Notes: generated from the letters alone by a model not told the origin. A stretch of DNA of 6,010 nt from Sneathiella sp. (GCA_002732675.1 NVRR01000201.1:1-6010); one strand, 5' to 3'. Positions 1 to 5,732 are shown, counted from the stretch's first letter. Made by a program: numbers and translations.

Positions 1-635
1 ACCATGGCGGGCAGCAACCCGATACCGCCGGAAAGATTGGTGGAGCCATAGGAGAAGCGCGGTATTGCATATATACCTTCTTGTCCAATCGTCGCGATGA
101 AAAGTCCTAGGAAGCCGGCGATCCAGCCTTTGATCGGGTCATCGAGAGAGGTGAGCTGCCCCGATACGAGAACACCGAAGACAGCAAGCCAGAAAAACTC
201 AAAAGCACCGAAAGACAAGGCAAATTCGGCCAGCACCGGCGCAATAACGGCCAATGCGATCATACCAACAAATCCGCCGAAGACGGACCCCGTGGTTGCA
301 ATGGCCATCGCCGATCCCGCCTTGCCGGAACGGGCGAGGGGGAAGCCGTCAAGGGCCGTGGCCGCATTTGCAGGAGTGCCCGGAATGTTCAGAAGAATAG
401 CGCTCCGGCTGCCGCCATATATCGCGCCTACATACATGCAGATAAGGATGAGGATCGCCTGATCCGCGTCCATCTTGAAGGTTAGTGTCGTCAACAATGC
501 AACGCCAAGCGTCGCCGTGAGACCCGGCAGCATTCCGACGACAATACCAAGCAATGTGGCCCAGACTACGTCAAGCGCGGACCAACTCGTCAGGATTGCG
601 CCTACAGAGGTGGCAATTGAAATGAGGCCATCCAT
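1..635 (-). CDS. tctA: Tripartite tricarboxylate transporter permease, TctA family (partial, N-terminal 211 residues)
   Basis: This is the large membrane subunit of a TTT-family secondary transporter, which takes a carboxylate from the periplasmic binding protein and carries it across the inner membrane. The frame is open from the ATG at 635 to the left edge, so the C-terminal half is missing. Visible family signatures are GMLPGLTATLGVAL (residues 34-47), YVGAIYGGSRSAILLNIPGT (about 68-87) and the following A-A-T-A-L-D-G-F-P-L-A stretch (about 91-101). Hydrophobic, glycine-rich helices lie near residues 18-50, 59-83, 108-135, 145-160 and 170-185. The ATG is preceded only by a weak Shine-Dalgarno GGGAA (649-645) with 9 bases of spacing. 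It lies 107 bases downstream of tctC on the same strand and is probably cotranscribed with it. The family assignment is firm. The substrate is unknown, since TTT systems handle citrate, tartrate, terephthalate and other acids. Confidence 0.93.
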   Translation of the reverse strand, partial: MDGLISIATSVGAILTSWSALDVVWATLLGIVVGMLPGLTATLGVALLTTLTFKMDADQAILILICMYVGAIYGGSRSAILLNIPGTPANAATALDGFPLARSGKAGSAMAIATTGSVFGGFVGMIALAVIAPVLAEFALSFGAFEFFWLAVFGVLVSGQLTSLDDPIKGWIAGFLGLFIATIGQEGIYAIPRFSYGSTNLSGGIGLLPAM

Positions 636-660
636 GAATTAAAATTCCCGGTTCAATGAC

Positions 661-676
661 GACCTTAGACAAGGTC
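661..676 (-). other. Small stem-loop in the tctC-tctA gap
   Basis: A perfect 6-bp inverted repeat, GACCTT / AAGGTC, with a 4-base loop. It lies 26 bases upstream of the tctA start codon. No T-run follows on the minus strand, so it is not a typical terminator. It could protect the upstream message or modulate tctA translation. Confidence 0.4.
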
Positions 677-691
677 AACTGGCCAGAGACA

Positions 692-726
692 CCGTACCCG
701 TGACGCAAGAGGCGTCAGGAGTACGG
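692..726 (-). other. Intercistronic hairpin downstream of tctC
   Basis: Two 15-base arms (692-706 and 712-726) pair around a 5-base loop. There are 6 bp at the base, a 3-base internal mismatch, then 6 bp at the top (GACGC next to the loop is perfect). It begins 17 bases after the tctC stop. The minus strand has no U-tract after it, so full termination is unlikely. Comparable structures between binding-protein and permease genes, as after malE in E. coli, are known to stabilise the upstream mRNA and lower expression of the permease. That role is inferred here. Confidence 0.5.
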
Positions 727-742
727 GTCGTTTCGTCAGATG

Positions 743-1744
743 TTACGGCCGTGTGAAGCCATATTTGGTTGAATCTGTTTTCGTTTTTCCGCCGTCAAAC
801 AGCAGAAAAACATTCTGGGTCAACGCAGGCTTGACCGCAGCCTGTGCGGCATCACCGGAGGACGGATCGAGAATTGCACCGCGGTCGGCGGCATAATCAC
901 TCAGGGCCTTGGACTTGGAAATGACGTTTGTCCAAACGGCATCCATTGTCTCAATGACATTATCTGGCACATCAGCCGGTGCCCAGATTCCGAAATAGTT
1001 GTTCGCGGTTTTAATCTCGGGGATCCATTGTTTGATGGATGGGATTTCGCCATAGCCCTCGATTACCAGCGGCTGGTCCGCCAGCACAGCCAGCGGCACG
1101 AGGCGGCCGGCACGGATCATTTCCGTCTGCTCTGAGGCAAGCTGCGTGGTGATTTTGGTTTCCCCCGATACAGCGGCCAGCACTGCGGGCTTACCGCCGT
1201 CATAGCTGACATGCTTGTATTTACCGCCGGTTGCCTGAGCAATTGCCTCCATGGCATTGTGGCCGCCCGACGTCACGCCCGCAGTCGCGACCGAGACATC
1301 ACCAGGGTTCGCTTTCATCGCGGCGAGGACATCACCAAAGTCTTTATAACCAGAGTCGGGGTTAGCCCCAACCACTGCAACATTGGCGATATGAAGGTAC
1401 AGTCTCCAGTCATCAATCGGAACGTCAAGCATACCAAGAACCTGATAAGCGCCGGCGTCAATCGCAGCACCGGCGGCCCACGTCAGACCATCATGGTCCG
1501 CCTGCCAGGCATTTGTCGTGCCGACAGATCCGGCAGCACCAGGCTGATTAACAATGATAACTGTCTGGCCAAGGGCGGCTTCAAGCTCGGCCGCAAGAAC
1601 GCGCGTTACGCTATCCGTAGATCCTCCTGCAGACCACGGAACAATGATTGTAACCGGTTTATCCGGTTTCCAAGAATACTCTTCTGCTTTGGCCGGCATC
1701 GCAAAAAGTGCCAGGGCAGCAAGGATCGAAAGCATGAATTTCAT
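743..1744 (-). CDS. tctC: TTT solute-binding protein, TctC/Bug family
   Basis: This is the periplasmic substrate-capture protein of a tripartite tricarboxylate transporter, complete at 333 residues, which is normal for the family. Residues 1-20 form a Sec signal peptide: basic Lys2, a hydrophobic core (LSILAALALFAM), then AKA before the likely cleavage site at 20/21. Family motifs follow: the first strand plus loop VTIIVPWSAGGSTDS (31-45), where Bug proteins have PF.PGG..D, then GQTVIIVNQPGAAGSVGT (59-76), and the binding-pocket region VATAGVTSGGHNAMEAIA (152-169). I chose the ATG at 1744 because it starts directly at the signal peptide and has a strong Shine-Dalgarno 6 bases upstream. The same frame is open to an ATG at 1873, but that extension would bury the signal peptide. 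The ligand cannot be read from the sequence. The promoter and possible operator lie at 1763-1819. Confidence 0.95.
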   Translation of the reverse strand: MKFMLSILAALALFAMPAKAEEYSWKPDKPVTIIVPWSAGGSTDSVTRVLAAELEAALGQTVIIVNQPGAAGSVGTTNAWQADHDGLTWAAGAAIDAGAYQVLGMLDVPIDDWRLYLHIANVAVVGANPDSGYKDFGDVLAAMKANPGDVSVATAGVTSGGHNAMEAIAQATGGKYKHVSYDGGKPAVLAAVSGETKITTQLASEQTEMIRAGRLVPLAVLADQPLVIEGYGEIPSIKQWIPEIKTANNYFGIWAPADVPDNVIETMDAVWTNVISKSKALSDYAADRGAILDPSSGDAAQAAVKPALTQNVFLLFDGGKTKTDSTKYGFTRP

Positions 1745-1750
1745 TTTTAT

Positions 1751-1758
1751 TCCTCCCA
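1751..1758 (-). promoter_or_regulatory. Strong Shine-Dalgarno site of tctC
   Basis: TGGGAGGA on the minus strand, 6 bases before the ATG at 1744. It decides the start of tctC, because the upstream in-frame ATG at 1873 has no comparable site. Confidence 0.85.
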
Positions 1759-1762
1759 AGAA

Positions 1763-1786
1763 ATAAGTAACCTGCTGGATACTTAT
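1763..1786. promoter_or_regulatory. 24-bp palindrome over the tctC transcription start (candidate operator)
   Basis: ATAAGTA (1763-1769) and TACTTAT (1780-1786) are perfect inverted 7-mers. A second inner CC/GG pair (1771-1772 with 1777-1778) is separated from each arm by one unpaired base. The element begins 3 bases downstream of the predicted -10 box and covers the expected start point, which is typical placement for a repressor operator. The arms are AT-rich and centred on a GC core. An RNA hairpin in the 5' leader is possible but would have weak AU-rich arms. The cognate regulator is not in the window. Confidence 0.5.
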
Positions 1787-1789
1787 GTA

Positions 1790-1819
1790 AAGATAAGGAT
1801 ATGTCACGTTTCTTGTCAA
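1790..1819 (-). promoter_or_regulatory. Sigma70-type promoter of tctC
   Basis: On the minus strand a perfect -35 TTGACA (1819-1814) is followed, after an 18-base spacer, by the -10 TATCTT (1795-1790, 4 of 6 to consensus). The predicted start is near 1783, giving a leader of about 40 bases before the tctC ATG. The consensus -35 is the strong part. The longer spacer and imperfect -10 leave room for regulation. Confidence 0.65.
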
Positions 1820-1892
1820 GCAGGATTTCACGCGAACATTAGATTGATAAAATACTGGGGTAAATCGATGCATTAGCCCTCGGCAGTGGCTG

Positions 1893-2102
1893 TTATCGGC
1901 GGTTTTCAGGGGGCAGAAAATCTCGAATCAATGCTCTGGAAGAGTTATGGCTACGCCATCTATAAGTTAATCTAGGGATGCCGAAGTATCGGTAGGCCTG
2001 AGCGACACTATCAATTTCTTCCGCTATTTTGAGGGCAGAAAACCTACGTTTAACCCTCCCTGTAATCAATTTACATGAAGAGTTCGACGAGATCGCATAT
2101 GC
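1893..2102 (-). pseudogene. Relic with transposase-like helix-turn-helix
   Basis: A stop-to-stop frame of 69 codons with no usable start. Residues 18-30 (KRRFSALKIAEEI) and 34-50 (AQAYRYFGIPRLTYRWR) together resemble the N-terminal helix-turn-helix of IS3/IS481/IS66-type transposases. Those proteins usually read like 'a.a...GIsrsTfYrWr', with one more aromatic residue before YRW than is present here. Beyond residue 50 the similarity fades and the frame ends in a stop at 1895-1893, with no DDE catalytic domain. The first ten codons overlap the preceding VOC relic in another frame. It is probably a decayed insertion-sequence fragment. The short match makes chance or a different helix-turn-helix family possible. 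Confidence 0.35.
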
Positions 2103-2197
2103 CTACAGGATCTTTCGCCTACGTAATTTCTCAGTTCATGGTCGAAACCCAATGAGATGGCCTTAAATCCCGCCTCATCAAAGCTATAAGTAACTCC
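2071..2197 (-). pseudogene. Relic of a VOC (glyoxalase-fold) protein, C-terminal end
   Basis: Two reading frames join through one frameshift. The first (2197 to about 2123) reads FDEAGFKAISLGFDHE and then RNYV. The second continues AKDPVGICDLVELFM and ends at the TAA at 2073-2071. Skipping one base near 2120 makes a continuous peptide. The pattern 'YV.DP.G...VELF' near a C-terminus is typical of the last strand of vicinal-oxygen-chelate proteins, where the Glu is a metal ligand. An upstream in-frame stop (2200-2198) and the frameshift show it cannot make a full domain. It is short, so the assignment is tentative. Another protein with a DPxG-VEL ending is possible. Confidence 0.4.
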
Positions 2198-2349
2198 CTA
2201 TTTGCAATGCCTATTTCTTTACATTGCACCTGACAGGGACTAGAAACCTTACAACTTGCTCGATGGCGCTTATCTGATGTTCGGTTGCTGCCTCCCAAAA
2301 TTTTTTTACGATTGTATCGAGAGCAAGAAACCTACGATCTGAAAGCAAT
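2198..2349. other. Gene-free stretch upstream of the helicase
   Basis: No intact gene is seen. On the minus strand a frame is open from within the helicase start region down to a stop at 2213-2211, including FWEAATEHQISAIEQVVRF. It has no start codon or recognised family and may be another decayed scrap. An A4T7 tract lies at 2297-2307. I found no convincing -35/-10 pair for the helicase on the plus strand, although its promoter should be here. Confidence 0.4.
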
Positions 2350-4482
2350 ATGATGACCAATATTGAAGGTATTATCTCCCCCCTCGCGACGGCCTTGGAT
2401 GAGCGTGGATATACTGTGTTAACCCCGGTTCAAACGGCAATGCTTAACCCCGATCTGAAAAACAGGGATGCGCTTGTCTCCGCTCAGACCGGGTCCGGTA
2501 AAACGGTGGCTTTTGGTTTGGCAATGGCGACAACGCTATTGGAAGGGAACGACCGATTTACGTCTAAGGACGTTCCTGTTGCCTTGATCATTGCGCCGAC
2601 ACGTGAATTAGCACTACAAGTTAAAAGCGAAATTGATTGGCTATATGCCAAAACAGGGGCTTCAGTGGTTTCTTGCGTTGGCGGCATGGATTCGCGAACC
2701 GAACGCAGAAACCTGCAACGCGGTGCCCATATTGTTGTTGGAACGCCGGGGCGGTTGCGGGATCATATCGAACGTGGCGCATTTAATACAAGCGGCCTTA
2801 AATGCGTGGTATTGGACGAAGCTGACGAGATGCTGGATATGGGATTCCGAGAGGATCTGGAATATATTCTGGACACATCTCCCGTTGAGCGCCGGACAAT
2901 GTTATTTTCAGCAACCGTACCGAGAATGATTGCCAGTATGGCAAAGCGCTACCAACGTGACGCTATTCGTATCAGTACCGCCGCGGAAGAAAAACAGCAT
3001 CAAGATATTGAGTATAAAGCTTTAACTGTTGCGCCCAATGATCGGCAGAATGCAATTATTAACACTCTGCGGTTTCAAGACGCCAAAAATGCCATTGTTT
3101 TCTGTGGTACACGGGTGGCCGTGACTCAGCTTTGCAGCCGGTTGAGTAACCGGGGTTTTTCCGTTGTCGCGCTGTCAGGTGAATTAAGCCAGAACGAACG
3201 TACTCATGCCCTACAGGCAATGCGGGATGGTCGTGCGCAAGTTTGTGTGGCCACGGATGTCGCCGCGCGCGGAATTGACTTACCTAATCTGGAACTTGTC
3301 ATACATGCGGATTTACCGCGAGGAGCAGATTCTTTGCTGCATCGTAGTGGCCGAACCGGGCGGGCGGGGCGCAAGGGCGTCAGTGTGCTGATCGTCCCTT
3401 ACAACTGGCGTAAAAGAACAGAACGGTTGCTGCAAACAGCCAAGATAAAAGCGGTTTGGCAAAACCCGCCTTCATTAGAAGATGTGATTGCCCGTGACCG
3501 GGAAAGGTTCTTGAATGATCCGATTTTGACGGAGCCGGTGAAAGACGACGAAAAAGAGATCGTTAAAGAGTTATTGGAGAATCATACGCCCGACCAGATC
3601 GCCGCGGCACTGGTCCGTATTCACCATACGTCAAAACCCGCCGCAGAAGAATTATTGGATCAGGGCTCTTCTGATCCTGGCCGCCCAAGAAGAGAGCGTC
3701 AGGAATTCTCAAATGGCGTATGGTTTGAATTATCCGTCGGACGTAAACATACGGCAGAACCACGCTGGATATTACCGATGTTGTGTCGCGCTGGACATAT
3801 TACGAAAAATGAAATCGGCCCGATTAGAATTCAAGAAGAGAAGACTTTTGTCGAATTGGACGGCGGATGCGTTGACGCTTTCCTGAACGCTCTTGGGCCG
3901 AGCCGCAAAATGGAAAAGACAGTTGAAGTCACACGTTTGGACCGAAAACCAGATATTGGTGGGGGCAACGATGGCCGCCCGCGCAGAAGTGATCGAAAAC
4001 CCCGGCGAGATGAAACGGCAGGCTCCGATTTCAAGGCCAAACCGAAGAAAAAATTTGATCGTGAGGGTGCCGATAAAAAGCCGTATAAACGGGCCGATAA
4101 ACGAGAAGGTCGTGGAGTGATTGAAACCCGGACACGGGAAACCCCTGTCAAGAAAGACCCTGCTCAGGATCATCTGGATAATGCGGCGCGTGTGTATCGC
4201 AAACGCTTTGGTGAGGATGAAAAGCCGGCGGAACGCTTTAAGAAGAAACGGGATAATGCCGGATCGACCGCGGATGTAAAAGGTAACGATAAGGTGGCGA
4301 CATCCGAGCCTAATAAACGAGATTATGCATCAAAAGATGAACGGCCGACGAACAAGTTCAATCGGGAACCGAAGGTAAAGAAAATCAAGCCTAAAAAAAC
4401 AGCGGCGTCCACGGACGGCGCGATCAAGGATGGGTTCAGGGCAAAAAAGCGGAAAAAGAAAATCCAAGAGAATAAAGGTTAA
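2350..4482 (+). CDS. DEAD-box ATP-dependent RNA helicase, DeaD/CsdA-like, with long basic tail
   Basis: This is an ATP-dependent RNA-unwinding enzyme of the cytoplasm, likely acting in ribosome assembly or mRNA turnover. All core motifs are intact: Q motif TPVQ (25-28), Walker A AQTGSGKT (45-52), Ia PTREL (83-87), GG (111-112), TPGR (132-135), DEAD (156-159), SAT (187-189), IV VFCGTR (250-255), V ATDVAARGID (301-310) and VI HRSGRTGR (331-338). A linker follows (about 345-450). Residues about 457-530 (WFELSVGRKHTAEPRW to VEVTRLD) match the DbpA-type RNA-binding domain that DeaD also carries. The last 180 residues are a Lys/Arg-rich, low-complexity, probably disordered tail. At 710 residues it is longer than E. 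coli DeaD. Two adjacent ATGs exist (2350 and 2353). GAAAG at 2341-2345 is a weak Shine-Dalgarno better spaced for the second. It converges on rlmB. The cold-shock role of DeaD is known for the family and not shown here. Confidence 0.95.
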   Translation: MMTNIEGIISPLATALDERGYTVLTPVQTAMLNPDLKNRDALVSAQTGSGKTVAFGLAMATTLLEGNDRFTSKDVPVALIIAPTRELALQVKSEIDWLYAKTGASVVSCVGGMDSRTERRNLQRGAHIVVGTPGRLRDHIERGAFNTSGLKCVVLDEADEMLDMGFREDLEYILDTSPVERRTMLFSATVPRMIASMAKRYQRDAIRISTAAEEKQHQDIEYKALTVAPNDRQNAIINTLRFQDAKNAIVFCGTRVAVTQLCSRLSNRGFSVVALSGELSQNERTHALQAMRDGRAQVCVATDVAARGIDLPNLELVIHADLPRGADSLLHRSGRTGRAGRKGVSVLIVPYNWRKRTERLLQTAKIKAVWQNPPSLEDVIARDRERFLNDPILTEPVKDDEKEIVKELLENHTPDQIAAALVRIHHTSKPAAEELLDQGSSDPGRPRRERQEFSNGVWFELSVGRKHTAEPRWILPMLCRAGHITKNEIGPIRIQEEKTFVELDGGCVDAFLNALGPSRKMEKTVEVTRLDRKPDIGGGNDGRPRRSDRKPRRDETAGSDFKAKPKKKFDREGADKKPYKRADKREGRGVIETRTRETPVKKDPAQDHLDNAARVYRKRFGEDEKPAERFKKKRDNAGSTADVKGNDKVATSEPNKRDYASKDERPTNKFNREPKVKKIKPKKTAASTDGAIKDGFRAKKRKKKIQENKG

Positions 4483-4544
4483 AGATAGCGGGATTCTAAG
4501 GATAAAAGGACTCGAATGGGGATTATCCGAGTCCAAGCTATCTT
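4482..4544. terminator. Nested bidirectional terminator between the helicase and rlmB
   Basis: An inner perfect 7-bp stem, GGACTCG (4508-4514) / CGAGTCC (4528-4534), with a 13-base loop, sits inside an outer perfect 8-bp pair, AAGATAGC (4482-4489) / GCTATCTT (4537-4544). Read on the minus strand, the inner stem is followed directly by TTTTAT, suiting termination of rlmB. On the plus strand a pyrimidine-rich TATCTTCTTCT follows. The 84-base gap separates convergent stops, so one structure can serve both genes. Confidence 0.65.
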
Positions 4545-4566
4545 CTTCTGACAATGCCCGCTGTCG

Positions 4567-5424
4567 TTATTTAGTCGTTTTGTCGGATAACTGATGTTGC
4601 GATAGGGCATAAAAGGCGATGGCCGCTGCATTTGACACATTAAGGCTTTCGATTTTCGAGCTTATCGGCAATTTCGCCAGCAGATCACATTTCTGTGCGG
4701 TGAGCTGGCGAAGCCCTTTTCCCTCTGACCCAAGGACAAGCGCCACATGTTGAGTATTGGTGATGGCAGTCGCCAAAGACTGATCCGCTCGACCATCCAA
4801 CCCGATTCGCCAATAACCTTTTTCTGCCAGTTGATCCAGAGCCCGCGAGAGATTGCTGACACGGATAATTGGAACGGTTTCTACAGCGCCAGAGGCGGCA
4901 CGGGCAAGCACGCCCGTGTTGGGCGGTGAATTGCGGTCTGGCATGATAACGGCATCAACACCAAAGGCCGCAGCAGAGCGTAAAATGGCGCCAACGTTAT
5001 GAGGGTCGGTGACCTGATCCAGAACCGCAATGATGGACGTTGTCTTGTTATCAGCGTCGGGAAGGTCTGCGACGGCCATTTCAGGCAGAGGTGATGGCAG
5101 AGCTGCAATGCCCTGATGCAGGGCGTTTTCGGGTAATAGGCGGCTGATATTCTCTTTTTCCAGAATCTCGGGCGCCACTTTTTCCGATATCAATCCCTGG
5201 ACCACGTTATCGAGGCCGTTCAGTTTTGATTTCGTTAGTACGAGGCGCTTTATCTTGCGCAGTGGATTGCCAAGGGCGGCCAACACGGCATGGTCGCCGT
5301 AGAGCCACACATCCGCAATTGCGCTCCTGTCGCTACGCGGTTTGTTGCCGCGCGTCGAAGAGAGGTCTCTGGGGCCGCGATCAGCGTTTCCGCGGCGGCT
5401 TTTTGATGGCTTGCTTCTTGTCAT
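4567..5424 (-). CDS. rlmB: 23S rRNA (guanosine-2'-O)-methyltransferase, TrmH/SPOUT family
   Basis: It methylates the ribose of G2251 in the 23S rRNA P-loop using S-adenosylmethionine and acts as a SPOUT dimer. Counting from the ATG at 5424 it has 285 residues. Residues about 1-38 are a basic, probably disordered extension, making it longer than the 243-residue E. coli enzyme. Next comes the YGDHAVLAAL substrate-binding domain start (42-51). The SPOUT domain shows motif 1 (DQVTDPHNVGAILRSAAAFG, 136-155), motif 2 (LVLGSEGKGLRQL, 229-241) and motif 3 (IESLNVSNAAAIAFY, 258-272), including the knot residues expected for 2'-O methylation. A TTG 12 codons upstream (5460) is in frame, but it falls in the predicted -35 box and lacks a Shine-Dalgarno, so I prefer the ATG. 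The ATG also lacks one, consistent with a leaderless message. TrmH-type tRNA methyltransferases are the alternative, but the YGxHAVxAAL domain favours RlmB. Confidence 0.92.
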   Translation of the reverse strand: MTRSKPSKSRRGNADRGPRDLSSTRGNKPRSDRSAIADVWLYGDHAVLAALGNPLRKIKRLVLTKSKLNGLDNVVQGLISEKVAPEILEKENISRLLPENALHQGIAALPSPLPEMAVADLPDADNKTTSIIAVLDQVTDPHNVGAILRSAAAFGVDAVIMPDRNSPPNTGVLARAASGAVETVPIIRVSNLSRALDQLAEKGYWRIGLDGRADQSLATAITNTQHVALVLGSEGKGLRQLTAQKCDLLAKLPISSKIESLNVSNAAAIAFYALSQHQLSDKTTK

Positions 5425-5431
5425 GGCAGTG

Positions 5432-5460
5432 CTTATATTGCGCTTCGTATCCGGCAACAA
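5432..5460 (-). promoter_or_regulatory. Promoter of rlmB, predicting a leaderless mRNA
   Basis: On the minus strand TTGTTG (5460-5455) and TATAAG (5437-5432, 5 of 6 to consensus) are separated by exactly 17 bases. The rlmB ATG at 5424 lies 7 bases beyond the -10, where transcription normally starts. No Shine-Dalgarno can be placed before this ATG. Confidence 0.55.
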
Positions 5461-5485
5461 GAGAGCATTTTCATACGGGCTTCAA

Positions 5486-5520
5486 AAAAAACGTGAATTC
5501 GATCCGAATTTGCGCTTTTT
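5486..5520 (+). other. A-tract / stem / T-tract structure between divergent promoters
   Basis: AATTCG (5496-5501) and CGAATT (5505-5510) are perfect inverted repeats around a 3-base loop. On the plus-strand RNA, two G-U and two G-C pairs extend the stem to 10 bp (5492-5501 with 5505-5514). Five A-T pairs lie beyond one mismatch, ending in a T-run. It looks like an intrinsic terminator, yet sits just upstream of the tRNA-Tyr -35 box and behind the rlmB promoter. It may insulate the tRNA operon or be a DNA-level regulatory site or UP-type element. Confidence 0.4.
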
Positions 5521-5523
5521 CAG

Positions 5524-5551
5524 TTGACTTTTTTTGGGAATTTTCGATAGT
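5524..5551 (+). promoter_or_regulatory. Promoter of the tRNA-Tyr / tRNA-Gly (tuf) operon
   Basis: TTGACT (5524-5529) followed by a T-run, a 16-base spacer and GATAGT (5546-5551, 4 of 6 to consensus). A GC-rich discriminator (GCCGG) follows, typical of growth-rate and stringently controlled stable-RNA promoters. Start is expected near 5558, leaving a short leader before the tRNA at 5592. Confidence 0.6.
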
Positions 5552-5591
5552 GCCGGACACCTTTGGCGATGTCGGGGGTGATTGCATGTAT

Positions 5592-5676
5592 GGAGGGGTG
5601 CCTGAGTGGTTAAAAGGGACGGACTGTAAATCCGTTGGCTATGCCTACGTTGGTTCAAATCCAACTCCCTCCACCA
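5592..5676 (+). tRNA. tRNA-Tyr (anticodon GUA), CCA encoded
   Basis: A class II tRNA with all arms visible. The acceptor GGAGGGG (5592-5598) pairs with TCCCTCC (5666-5672), with one G-U. The anticodon stem ACGGA/TCCGT encloses loop CTGTAAA with anticodon GTA at 5626-5628. A long variable arm contains GGC-TAT-GCC (5637-5645). The T arm is GTTGG-TTCAAAT-CCAAC (5649-5665). Discriminator A is at 5673 and CCA at 5674-5676. It is the first gene of a tRNA operon leading to tuf and divergent from rlmB. It decodes UAU and UAC. Confidence 0.96.
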
Positions 5677-5697
5677 TTCACATGCGGGCGTGACAAT

Positions 5698-5713
5698 TGC
5701 CATGGAGCTGGCA
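5698..5713 (+). other. Small hairpin in the tRNA-Tyr / tRNA-Gly spacer
   Basis: TGCCA / TGGCA form a 5-bp stem with a 6-base loop in the 56-base spacer between the tRNAs. It may be a processing element of the joint transcript. It is short enough to be chance. Confidence 0.25.
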
Positions 5714-5732
5714 TTGGGTGATGCGTTACGAG

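Noticed and set aside
97..462. Plus-strand open frame of 121 codons
   Set aside because: It lies antisense to tctA, whose frame has clear family motifs; the translated product has no recognisable domain and a proline/serine-rich shadow composition.
1745..1873. N-terminal extension of tctC to the ATG at 1873
   Set aside because: It would place 43 residues before a textbook signal peptide and run through the promoter and palindrome; the ATG at 1744 has the Shine-Dalgarno.
1211..1876. Plus-strand open frame of 221 codons
   Set aside because: It is antisense to tctC and its promoter, has no domain and lacks a plausible ribosome binding site; the minus-strand gene has a signal peptide and family motifs.
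1911..2042. Ten-base direct repeat GGGCAGAAAA at 1911-1920 and 2033-2042
   Set aside because: It is short, with unlike flanks and no target-site or array structure; it is compatible with chance.
2214..2307. Resemblance of the minus-strand FWEAATEH segment to the start of DUF35 OB-fold proteins
   Set aside because: Only FWEAA and a few scattered residues agree and the zinc-ribbon cysteines are missing; too weak to name.
3772..4173. Minus-strand open frames within the 3' part of the helicase gene
   Set aside because: They are shadows of the charged helicase tail and RNA-binding domain, with no family match or start signals.
5425..5460. TTG start for rlmB at 5460
   Set aside because: It is part of the predicted -35 box, has no Shine-Dalgarno, and adds only 12 unconserved-looking residues.
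5226..5693. Plus-strand open frame running through the rlmB 5' end and tRNA-Tyr
   Set aside because: It overlaps a conserved gene on the other strand and a tRNA; its content is explained by those.
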